Below are positions 22,502 to 32,482 of a DNA stretch of 64,000 nt, piece after piece (the first letter of the stretch is position 1; every line of letters starts with the position of its first letter). The stretch covers positions 62,001 to 126,000 of the forward strand of contig JAMSLZ010000012.1 in the NCBI GenBank assembly GCA_026027325.1, in the 5' to 3' direction. The translations under genes were made by a program, and so were the position numbers. This DNA comes from Actinomucor elegans (Eukaryota > Mucoromycota > Mucoromycetes > Mucorales > Mucoraceae). The notes under the pieces are model-generated. The model made no database searches and was not told the DNA's origin. It saw only the letters and a program-made list of their open reading frames with translations.

Positions 22502-22965
22502 GCTCACTTTGTAATATTTAGTCCTAACTTCACAACAGATTCGAATATAAGTTAAAAAGAAATTTCGAGCAAAACATGCACATTTTACTCAATGCCTTAA
22601 TATGTAAATTTGTGAAGAGGTACTAATCACCACAACAGGTCCTCAAACGAAAATGAGTCAAGTTCAACTACAATTTGTGAAAGGATTTGGTAAATGTAGC
22701 GCATGAATTACTTTTCAGATGTGCCATGGAGTTGACCGAGATCGACAAAGATTTGCAGATTAGTATAAAATGCATACCCCTATAATCAATTACTAAAATC
22801 CAATACGCCTATTGTGCTTTAGCCAAATAATAGTTCTAATAAACTTAACATTTTATTTTGTAGAGCATAGAAATTACACTGAAATATGATACATTAGAGT
22901 TATAGTTAAGATATAGCCAAGAACATATAAACATATTGATCAAAGGTTGATTTAAAGGTCTTCAA
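22015..22965. other. Intergenic stretch with a 30-base T run
   Basis: No gene seen. A T30 tract at about 22471-22500 could be the poly(A) tail of a small minus-strand retroposon, but no element body is recognisable beside it. Confidence 0.55.
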
Positions 22966-23491
22966 TTTTTTTTTTTTTTTTTTTTTGTATAAATCTTTTT
23001 ATTGATTTTAATAATAGTCACACGTCGTAGTGAGAGGTGTGCTATAAGAAAATTGAACTTTATGTGTGTGTTTTGTTAAAGATTAAAACTAGCGTCTATA
23101 CTCAAGATTTAGAAGATGGTTGAGACTGGGGAAGGCCAATGGAAGATTTTCCTGTGTAATTTCGAAAGAAAATAATAGCCGATCCTACAGCTAGATTCGG
23201 ATCAAAAGGTATATTATGGATGGTAAACTGCCAGTGGTGTCTCCAGATACTCTCAATAACAGAGGCGAATAGATATTTGAGGGTTGGTTGCTCTGAATTG
23301 CGTAGTGGAAGATGTAATGAATAGAGTCCTGCCAAAATTTGTTTGGGGGCTAGGATAAGAAGGGCTTGGTCTAAAGGAAGAGTATATTGAAGGGTGCGTT
23401 TCCAGATCTGCCATATTCGTTGACAGGAGGTCTTCAAGTTTTTATTTGAGCCCTCAGATAAAAATTGACCGAATTGCCACCAGCCAATCAT
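22966..23491 (-). pseudogene. 5'-truncated LINE relic with poly(A) tail
   Basis: On the minus strand 23102-23491 encodes 129 residues whose order of features (WQIWKRTLQY, then VIESIWRHHWQF) resembles the extreme C-terminus of the ORF2 protein of the full-length LINE in this window (KLEVWATCW, then LLGIWRCHWSL). The frame ends at 23102 and is followed on the same strand by about 130 bases and then a run of about 20 A (the T run at 22966-22986). This is what target-primed reverse transcription leaves when it stops early. The relationship is at protein level, so it is another LINE family. Confidence 0.65.
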
Positions 23492-24819
23492 AGTCTCGAT
23501 TCATTTCTACTCATCTTTTTAGTCTTTACATTTCTTAGTGATCCTGGGTTATATCATCTGTGATGACTATTACATACCCCAGATAAACAGCTACTGTAAT
23601 ATTTGTAAGGTATGAAATGTATAACTAGAGCAAGTTTTTGATAAACCAAGTAGGCTTCTAGTTTATTGATAATCCGATAGTTTTCTAGCTATGAGTTTTA
23701 CTCTGTATTTATATGTTTTCTAGCTTAGTGGTTAGATTATGTAGGGTATAATTGACCCATGGTATTGTTCTCTATATTCATGCCAAGATAACCATGGCTA
23801 AGCATTCCTTGTTCTTGATCCTGGTTAGTGCCAATCACTAATTGCCTAGTACCTTAATGTGGAAGGTTTATATATTATACTAGTCTAGGGCTGAAGATCA
23901 ATGGTCGCCTTTTACAGCTGAGTTAGTTAATCTGGGTATCAATATCATATAAGGTCTATAGTCACTACAGCTATAACTGTTATGTTCCTGATTCGATGGA
24001 TATATTAAGAATACCTTATGTTTTAAACTAATGGCTATTATATAATACTACTACATACACTTCATGTAGACTAAACTTAATGTTATATACATTTCTCAAC
24101 TGATTTCACAAAAATGACGCATTTGAGAATTAGCCTATACAGAGAATGAACTGTTTCGCCCATCAGGATTTTTGTTTGGCTTCATCAAAGCATATGTACA
24201 ATATTTTCTCATTAATATGTAATAGTCAGCAATAAAGGATGTCATATATCACCAGTTATACTCCAACGATACCATCAGATATGAAACGCTCTAAATAGTT
24301 ATTTAAGATTTATGCATTAATAAAGAGTAAATATAAATCAGTCACATTTGTACTTGTCAAAATATTCTGTATAAGAAAGTTGTTCCCATCAATTCCACAT
24401 CCGGAATTCAAAGGTACTATTATTGCTCAAATGGCTATATAAGAAGGCCAGTAATTATACGTAGGACACTGTATGTATGCATGTTAGAATGCTGAACAAA
24501 TCTTTGATCCGCTCCAATAGATGTACATAAATATTATCTAATTTCTTTTATCATGAGCGCTTCCTAATCTAATACTACAGGCCTCATTTTACTTCCTATA
24601 AAGTCCATCATTATTTCAAAGTATAACTAAATATCGAATATAAACTTGTTGAATGAGACAAATATTTATTAAAATTATATACATCAATGCCTATGAGCTT
24701 TACTGATTGTATTACTTTCCTACATGACAATCTAATATCGGTCATGAATAATAAATACCTCAAGCTCCTCACCTTTTGTCGGCTAACTTCATGTGTTGAT
24801 ACAATACCCTGGTTAATCA
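23492..24819. other. Intergenic stretch
   Basis: About 1.3 kb of AT-rich sequence with no gene, RNA or clear repeat that I can support. Confidence 0.55.
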
Positions 24820-25361
24820 ATGACACCCATTAATCGCAGCCGTTATATTCGCTGGTGGTTGGGTTGGCAACTCGTAGGATCCCCTCAACAATCCCACTGC
24901 CAATCACATCATCTCTCTAAACAATATGTGATATACTGTCTTCAAATGCGCCTCGGATTACGTGTCCCTCTTTTAATACAAGACCGAAGATACCATTCAC
25001 TCAACAAACTTCCTCAAATCCCTGCCAGAAAGGGTTCAAACAAACGCTACCGATGTTCGACTTAGCCTATGTCGGGTCACCTATTTTCTGTGATTGATGC
25101 CATACAATACAACGAACCCACTCCTCCTTCTGTCCATCCAATACCCCTTTTCCTCCTCTGGTTACAAAAGATATCACAACGAACCTACACATTATTTTAT
25201 CTTCCATCACTTCTTTCCTCCTTGACTCGTAAGGGACCCTTTTTTAAACCTCTTCCGCTTTAATATAAATGATCAAGTTCGGACAATTGAAGTGTAAATA
25301 CACCGTGTGCTCAAAAAGGACTATGTGCAAATAAAAGTTTTATATTTTGAAAAAAAAAAAT
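24820..25361 (+). pseudogene. Retrotransposon 3'-end relic
   Basis: Two nearly adjoining plus-strand frames (24820-25065 and 25069-25263, the second without a convincing start) read as one decayed protein: IRWWLGWQLVG, a CxxH...C cluster ending HLSKQYVIYCLQM, then LNKLPQIP. This looks like the zinc-binding tail found after reverse transcriptase in Mucorales LINE-like elements. A TAG separates the frames. Bases 25135-25330 recur at 49758-49935, and an A10 run at 25351-25360 ends the copy. Confidence 0.5.
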
Positions 25362-25402
25362 AACATCACACAAAAGTGAACATTCATGTGCAGAGAGAAA
25401 AA

Positions 25403-25588
25403 GCATCTATCGCCGAGCAAATATTACTAGAGTGGGTTACCATAAATCCTCGTTAACACCACCAGCACAGAATCTGGCTGATTCATCGTCTATAATATCA
25501 AATTAAATCCGAACTTCAGTTTTGTTTAAATAACCCATCATTTTCGATACTTTAATAAATCAATTCATTTTATCAGTCTGGCTAATTT
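25403..25588 (+). repeat. Dispersed repeat, copy 2 (partner 2210-2397)
   Basis: Colinear with 2210-2397, about 83 percent identical over the best 165 bases by eye. It begins only some 40 bases after the retrotransposon relic that ends at 25361. Confidence 0.65.
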
Positions 25589-26779
25589 ATAGTGAATGAC
25601 TTGACGGTCCTTCGATGCTTTCAATGTCCTTTTGAAGAAACCACGTGAAAGAAGAGACAATCATCGCCGGAACGAATAAGGCAGGACACAAAGGAGCTGT
25701 ATGTTTAATCGGAAGAATGAAAAAAGCTAGTTTTTGTTGCAATGAAAGAAAAGAAGTAACTAGACTGGGACTGATGCTGCGAGCATAAACAAATCGAAAG
25801 AGACTAGTAATTTGTGGGCTTGTGTATGGACATAAGAGAAGTTTAAATGGAAACTGCATTTTATAGTTATTTATTCGTAAATTAGAACCAATTATCTGTG
25901 GATCATCATGTAGAAGAGCAACAATTGATTATATGCTCTTTAAAGTAGGAGATTAGAGATTGTACTGTTGTCTTTAAGTGGCTAGAACATTCATATCTTC
26001 ACCAATAAAACTTGTATATGAAACATAATTGACAGAAGCCCGTTGTAAGAAACGTGGTTAATTTTTTCGGTCAAAGGCATTGTTAAAGGTAATAATATAA
26101 TTAAAAAGTGGGGAGATGTATAACAAATGAGACAAATGAGTTTTTGTAAGTGATAGAAGTAGTACTATTGGCCATATTATAATTGTTAGTACTTGCAGTG
26201 AATGAACATATTGAATCTATACTCACTTGGAGAAATAGTAATTGTACTGATCATTTCATCTACAGTTCCAATACTAAAACCGCCTCTCAAATGGTGCAAT
26301 CCTCTTATTTCGTATACTTATGTCATAGATGCTTTGTTATAGATTCGATCTCTTGGTTATTGAAATAATCTTATAGTGATTGTTATTCTGCAACTGTTAT
26401 AAACATGTCGGATAACGTTGTCACTATCTATTTTTTTTTTATCTAAGAAAATTGTACAGTCTTCCAGAAGTCAAGCATTATTGCTACACGCTGCTGCTTA
26501 CTTTGACTTGAATCACTTTTGCTTTTCTTTTCATGAAAATCATCCCTTCTCACTTGTCGTTTAAAACTTGTCATATTATTAAGACTATAGAAAAATATTG
26601 ACCAGCCATTTTTCTTTTCATATTCCATCCACTCTTTTTCTTACTATTGTTAACTTATTTCACTGCCAAAGTTCAAGCAGGGCAACAGGATTAAGGGTTG
26701 GTTATGCCAAATCTGTTACTATGAAGCAATTTTATCAGGGCTAGAGCTAAAGTAAACTTTCCGTATAATCCCCCTTTTC
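25589..26779. other. Intergenic stretch
   Basis: Contains small frames on both strands (for example minus 25587-25859) that I cannot connect to any family. No RNA gene seen. Confidence 0.5.
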
Positions 26780-26921
26780 AAATCTTATTGAAGATGTTTG
26801 GATCAAAGTCAAAGGTTATTTCAGGAGGCACTGTCTGATATCCAAAGATAATTTAAGTGAAAGCATTACTGAAGCAAGTAAGAAAGTATCAAAAGTGAAT
26901 TATCGCGCATATAAGGCACGA

Positions 26922-26925
<4 letters not shown>
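26780..26925 (+). pseudogene. Tc1/mariner-type (DDE_3) transposase C-terminal relic
   Basis: The frame reads SPFSNLIEDVWIKVKGYFRR followed by ITEASKKVSKVNYRAYI. This is the conserved C-terminal block of Tc1/mariner/Pogo-like DDE transposases (consensus PYSPxLNPIExxW, holding the last catalytic Asp/Glu region). Stops and frame changes lie just upstream, and a run of about 35 T follows at once. Only about 50 residues are readable, so the element is long dead. Confidence 0.6.
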
Positions 26926-26960
<35 letters not shown>

Positions 26961-28017
26961 AGAAAAGCCTTTAATAATAAAGAAGTCATTATTTTTGATA
27001 CTCAAAAATACAATTTCGCTTTTCATCATATAATATTATTAATATATATATATAAAAACTAACAGGATATGTGCCGAACATAATGGTACATTATAAAGGG
27101 TTCAATACACGCCAATAGGCATATTCATTTATAGAGTTATGTTTGATAAAATGTCGATTCAGAACGTTTTTTGATGCATATGTAAATTGGAGCAGTCTTT
27201 AGTAGAAATTTATGAACCGTAAGCCAAAAAAAACGCCAGAGGATTTTTCAAAAATTGGATAATTTCTAATACTACATTCCTCTTCCAATTCCCGTTTAAT
27301 TTCGCATCGGATGGTTAGTAAATGTGCGAAATGAGTTATTGCGACTATTAGAATCACTATTCAGCTAAGCTTAATAGATAATACTTGATTTTAACGTTAA
27401 GCTATATGGACATTCATTTTATACAGTGTAGCTTGTATCGATCTATTGATCTTTCGATTAATCCCGGCCATATGTTACATTGAATGATTGCTTCATGCTC
27501 AAAATGAGGTACTGCATCCATTCAAACTTTTTAGTGGCAATAAAATGAATATACTCTATTTGAAAACAGTTAGCAAATTCTCTGTCTTTTATATCATTAG
27601 GGATTCTAGATTCCTTGACCGGATTCAGTCAAAAGGTTGCGTTTAATTAGTATTCTAAGGTTCATAAAGAATAGTCTTATTTAATAGGACAGCAAGACTA
27701 TTCATATAGAGCATAGTTTAAGAAATAGAACGGCTCTTATCTACAGTAACAACTTGTTGTATCATCGCGGCTTGAATTATAAATGACCACAGCATCAGAA
27801 TGACTGCCTTGTTTCTATTTTTTACGACTCTACTCGTTTTCTCCCTTTTATGTAATACCCATTGTAGGTGTAGTTCTTGTATTATATACAACACATATTA
27901 TTTATATATATATATATATACAATTATCAGAAACACCACTCCTTTTCTGCATACTGTACTTTTTTAAACTTTTTCTTTCTTGTACCTGTATTATATATTC
28001 TATTCTATTTTTTTTTT
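26926..28017. other. Upstream region of the CH-kinase gene
   Basis: Opens with a run of about 35 T (near 26924-26959). Two degenerate copies of a short dispersed motif are near 27295-27335 and 27450-27480. A (TA)n tract lies near 27903-27921 and pyrimidine-rich sequence leads to the start codon. Confidence 0.5.
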
Positions 28018-28032
28018 ATGAATGAGTTCTAA
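28018..28032 (+). promoter_or_regulatory. Minimal upstream ORF overlapping the kinase start codon
   Basis: ATGAATGAGTTCTAA encodes MNEF and stop. Its ATG lies four bases before, and out of frame with, the kinase ATG at 28022, and its stop lies inside the kinase frame. Ribosomes starting at the first ATG would stop after four codons, so this can lower kinase translation or require leaky scanning. Whether the mRNA includes it is inferred. Confidence 0.5.
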
Positions 28033-31000
28033 TTCGCGTTCGTTATACCAAGCTCAATTGCAACACCAGCATTTGTATACCATTTCCAAACAGCAATTAT
28101 TGGCGAAATACTGGATCGAATCAATTTTAAATATCAAACTACCCAACAACGACTTACATGACTGCTTGAAAGATGGCTTGATACTTTGCAAGTCCGTTCA
28201 ATATAAACAATGGTCTTTTGAATTACCTTATTTAAATAACCTTGTGTTTCTGTTATAGAATTGTCCAATACCTTGTGGATCATCAATATATATCACCATC
28301 CGATTCTCTTCAAGATGACCCGGTAAGATAGTTGGATAGGAGTATAGGGCATTGTAGTAGCCATAGCAGGAGTGAAAGGAGAAAGAGATTACTGATATGA
28401 TGAATAGAAGGATAGAATCGATCGCTTTTTGGTAGCTGCGCAAGAGGTTAGTCAATCTCTAGTTTACAATTAAAAATATGACGTTTAACCCATTCTTAAA
28501 TGAGCAGTTTGGTCTACAATCGACCGATTTGTTTAATAGCAGTGACTTGATGAATGGAGATAATATGAACACTGCAAGTTTTAAAAGTGGCCTTTGTGCA
28601 ATAAACTCCTATTAATTCCCTTTTCTTTCATCTTAGGTCACTTCAACTATACTGATTCTAGCACATATATACTCTTACAAGAGATTTGCTGGCAAATCAA
28701 ATCAGTTATCAGTTTCGCCTAAACGATCTCAATCACAAATTCATTTAACTTCCTTATCAACTACCCGATTAAATAGATCAAAGAGTGAAACGTCTTTAAA
28801 CATGTCAAATCATACCAATAGCCTTTATCAGGGAAATATTGATCTCGAGCAGGGGACTCAACAGGAGAAAGACTACCCTGCTTACTATTATAATCAGAAA
28901 ACACTGCCTACTTGCCCTTCTAATCATCGCGCATCATCTGCATCTACTCTGTCCGATACAATGCTCTGGGGCGAGCCACCTTACGACATCGAACGTACTA
29001 ACTGTATACCAGGCTATGGACCATTCGATATCACACATTTCAAAGACGATGAAGCCAGTGCAAGTAGTCGATCTCCTTCTCCAATCAATTCATTTGAAGA
29101 AGATGAGGATATATTTGGTACAAAGCAGAGCCATACGCCTTCTTCTTCGGGCGACAGTGGCTATGGTACAACTACACGAAGAAAAAGATCTTCATCTTCA
29201 GTGACAACTATTACCAAAAAAGAGTTAATGAACCATAAGGTACAAGACCTATTTGAAGCACTTTTTGCTCCAGTTGCCGTACCTCAACCTCCAACATTAA
29301 AAATACATCCTAAAACTTCGGCTTCTCATACCGGTAACAGTAGTAAACTATCACTGCTATTTTCTAAATCTCGTGCTCAACAACAGCACAAAAAGAAGGA
29401 GCCTCATTATGTGAAATTTCAAACTTGGTCTACTAACAATAGCTCCAATGCACAAAAGGCTTGTTCAACTACATCCACGCCTTTAGGCAGTATCCGAAGA
29501 CCGCATGAAGAGAAACTACTTAGATCTCAACCTCATTTCAACTCAGAATGGCATCAAACAAACGTATTGCCGCCTACAATCAAAGTACAAGAAAAGAAAG
29601 CCCCACGTCCGAGAAGAAGAACTGATGCGTCACTGTTACGGGCAACGCCTGAGCTAGTATTGCCTACTATAGTGACAGCATTACCTCCTCCTCCTCCACC
29701 ACCAATCACTACAAAGCATACACGATGCAGGTCTATTGGATCGACGTTGGATCCACCTCTTATGCATATGAAAACACCTACACCTAATGCTTCTGTTTCA
29801 TTAAGTTCACAAATGGATTCACATAACAGTCTAGAGTTATATGACCAAGATGGCAATCTGATGGCACGCTATAAGCTTGGCAATGTGATTGGCAAAGGCC
29901 ATTTTGGTACGGTGTATCGAGCATTAGATCTGATATCTGGCAAAACAGTCGCCATCAAGCAAATCAGCCTTAAAGATGCACGCAAATCCGATATTGAGGA
30001 TATGATGCAAGAAGCTTCTTTATTGAGCTCTCTCACCCATACCAACATTGTAAAATACGAAGGATTCATCCAGACACAAGAACACATGCACATTGTATTA
30101 GAATTCGTCGAGAATGGCTCACTGTTGCACACATTGAAGCATTTTGGTAATGAACTGCCTGAACATCTCGTGGCAACTTACTGTCATGATATTTTGCAAG
30201 GATTAGCCTACTTGCATCAGCGGGACGTTGTGCACTGTGATTTGAAAGCGGCAAACATACTTACGACAAAGACTGGCGATGTCAAGTTATCTGATTTCGG
30301 CGTATCGTTGAATTTGAAACTAAAGAATCACGAAGAGAATCTAGTTTCTGGAACACCCTTTTGGAGTATGTATGATTGACAAAATGACAGCTTGTATTGA
30401 TTATTTGATTCTACAGTGTCACCAGAAGTAATTGAATTAAAAGGAGCTTCAGTTCAATCTGATATATGGTAAGAATACCACTCAGACTTGATATATACTA
30501 ACAGTCGATACATAGGTCATTAGGCTGTACCGTGATTGAGTTATGTACAGGAAAACCACCTTATGCAGATTTAATCACAATGACTGCCATGTTCAAGATT
30601 GTTGAAGATGACTGTCCTCCTTTACCTGAACACTTATCCGATGTAAGACAAACGCGTCTCTAATTTCTCGTGTTTTCTTACTCGTTTTCGTAATAGGACC
30701 TACTAGACTTTCTTAAATTATGTTTCAAAAAAAACCCTGTTGAAAGGCCAAAAGCTATTCATTTGCTGCATCATCCTTGGATCTTGAAAAATGAAAAAAC
30801 ACCCCATCGAACCAATAGTGCCATTCTGCAAAACTACCTGCAAAAGACGACTAAAAAAGATGATGAATTCATTACAGTAGATTATCCCTTGGCTTATAAG
30901 CATGCACCATCTTCTACCTCGCCTCACACTCCTTATCCCTCTTCTTCTCCTATGTCATCCATATCACATCAACCTGATTCATCAGTTCTACCGCCAATAA

Positions 31001-31627
31001 CGTCTAAATTCGTATCTAAACTCAACCAACAGAGTGCGTCGAAAGTAAGACAGTCCATGCCAGCGGTAGCGAACTATCAACACCCAGATCAACATAGACA
31101 CGACTTGATAGAATGCTCTTTTCCTAAAGGTATAGTTCCTTGAAACATGCAAATGCAGAATTTTTTTTTTTTTTTATTTATTTATTAAAAATGCATAAAA
31201 TAATAGGAGCTGGCCAATGTAAGGTGTGTAACCTGTCTATCAAACATGATGCTCTTGTCTGTAAAGATTTTTGCGGTTACATTTGTCATAAGCAATGCAA
31301 ATCAACCAATGTAAGTTTATTTAATGTATATTAGCTAATAATCTAACGCTGAATTCATAATAGACAAAACGTAGAACCAATGATCAAAGAGCTTCCTTGA
31401 CACCTTTCATTGCCTCAAATGCTGGTGGACCTAAGCCTATGACTTCTGTTTCCTCACAATTACGCGAGAAATTTTCATTTTCTAGAATACTATCTACGAA
31501 AGCATCGCATCATGAATTAGGTGACATCAGAGAAGGTCATCAGGCTGAAACATCTACTACTAGTAATAGGTCTTCATGGTGGAAAAAGAAGTCTTCTGCA
31601 CTCAAATCGCCTCATCCTTTAAAATAA
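28022..31627 (+). CDS. Cdc7/SepH-like protein kinase with calponin-homology and C1-like domains
   Basis: Ten exons (28022-28191, 28259-28322, 28408-28446, 28505-28573, 28637-30365, 30417-30468, 30516-30642, 30697-31129, 31207-31310, 31364-31627) encode 1016 residues. Residues about 25-128 read as a calponin-homology domain ([42 protein letters not shown]). A disordered Ser/Pro-rich linker leads to the kinase domain (526-784): [15 protein letters not shown] with Lys555, [10 protein letters not shown] (Asp649), DFG at 667, GTPFWMSPEVIEL, and [24 protein letters not shown]. These signatures resemble septation-network kinases (S. pombe Cdc7, Aspergillus SepH). HRD is HCD here. Residues about 897-930 ([17 protein letters not shown]) form a C1-like zinc module. 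Exon 4 ends at a GC donor. An actin/membrane-linked role is inference. Confidence 0.85.
28574..28636 (+). other. GC-AG intron in the CH-kinase gene
   Basis: The exon ends GAACACT and the intron begins gcaagt and ends cttag. Removing it joins NMNT to VTSTILILA, completing the last CH-domain helix in frame. It is the second GC donor seen in this window. Confidence 0.75.
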
Positions 31628-31654
31628 TAAAGAGGTCCTTGTTTTATTTAATAG

Positions 31655-31891
31655 CTAGAGTTTACTATGCTGGTAAGGTGTAGGAGAATAACCATAAAAC
31701 ATGGGGCTTATAGTTGATGCATTAAAAGGCTGCTGTTGTTGCTGCTGTTGTGGGTATCGGAAAAAAGGTTGGCTTGCTTGAAACGCAGGATGAACAACTG
31801 AATGTCCTATTGGTGATGGTTGATGCTGTAATGGATCTTGAGCTATTGGTTTACGCTTGGTCATTAATGCTGATGGATTACTTTTGTACAT
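31655..31891 (-). CDS. Small Gln/Pro-rich protein of unknown function
   Basis: A 78-residue frame from the ATG at 31891 (MYKSNPSALMTKRKP) includes a Q7 run and an aromatic, proline-rich end (MFYGYSPTPYQHSKL). The frame stays open upstream to 31936 and a possible splice acceptor (ccccacag) lies just beyond, so this could be the last exon of a longer gene. Its stop is only 27 bases from the stop of the kinase gene, tail to tail. No family recognised; it may not be a real gene. Confidence 0.4.
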   Translation of the reverse strand: MYKSNPSALMTKRKPIAQDPLQHQPSPIGHSVVHPAFQASQPFFRYPQQQQQQQPFNASTISPMFYGYSPTPYQHSKL

Positions 31892-32167
31892 TTCAGATTT
31901 TAAACAGAAAAAGACCCGTGTTAAGTAGATATACACTGTGGGGAAAAGATTTTATTTATAATTGTCAGCAAAAGCAACCTAAAACATAGCCGAGCCAGTT
32001 ACACCGAAATCGCTATATAGTAGTATCAAGTGAGAAGAAGGCTTATGAGGCTAATCAGGGACGAAAAGTGTGCGAACAATGGTCATTTGGATATACAATG
32101 TACAGAAAAAGATAAGAATCAAGGTGAGAATGAAAATGCAATGAGTTGTGGATTGATTATAAGGATT

Positions 32168-32482
32168 CTAGGTGTCTTCTTCTTGCTGCTGTTGCGGTTG
32201 GTCTTCATTTTCGTCGGGTAAAAAGAATTCATCGTCCATGTCAAAGGCATCATCTAAATCAAATAGCATGACAATAATAAACAGCATTGGAAGCACTACT
32301 TTAGGTCGCATAACTTGTCTAGTGAATTGAACTACAATGCTTCCAAAGTACGAAGGGGACTGGAGTAATGTAGAAGGGGTCGACGAAGTAGACGCTGCTG
32401 TCGCAGCTGCAGCTGCGGCTATCACTCGGGAGCTGACATATTGATATGGGAACAAAGAGAATCCAAGTTCAGGTGTTGACAT
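32168..32482 (-). CDS. Small single-pass membrane protein of unknown function
   Basis: A 104-residue frame from MSTPELGFSLFPYQYV. It has an alanine run (about 21-30), one hydrophobic segment (VVLPMLFIIVMLF, 62-74) and an acidic, Gln-rich tail (DLDDAFDMDDEFFLPDENED then Q4). The frame is open upstream without another ATG, so the start is fairly secure. The charge layout (basic before, acidic after the hydrophobic segment) favours an acidic tail outside the cytosol or in a lumen. No family recognised. Confidence 0.5.
   Translation of the reverse strand: MSTPELGFSLFPYQYVSSRVIAAAAAATAASTSSTPSTLLQSPSYFGSIVVQFTRQVMRPKVVLPMLFIIVMLFDLDDAFDMDDEFFLPDENEDQPQQQQEEDT

Noticed and set aside
25587..25859. 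90-codon minus-strand frame
   Set aside because: I compared it with the LINE tails in this window and found no convincing similarity; no other family suggested itself.
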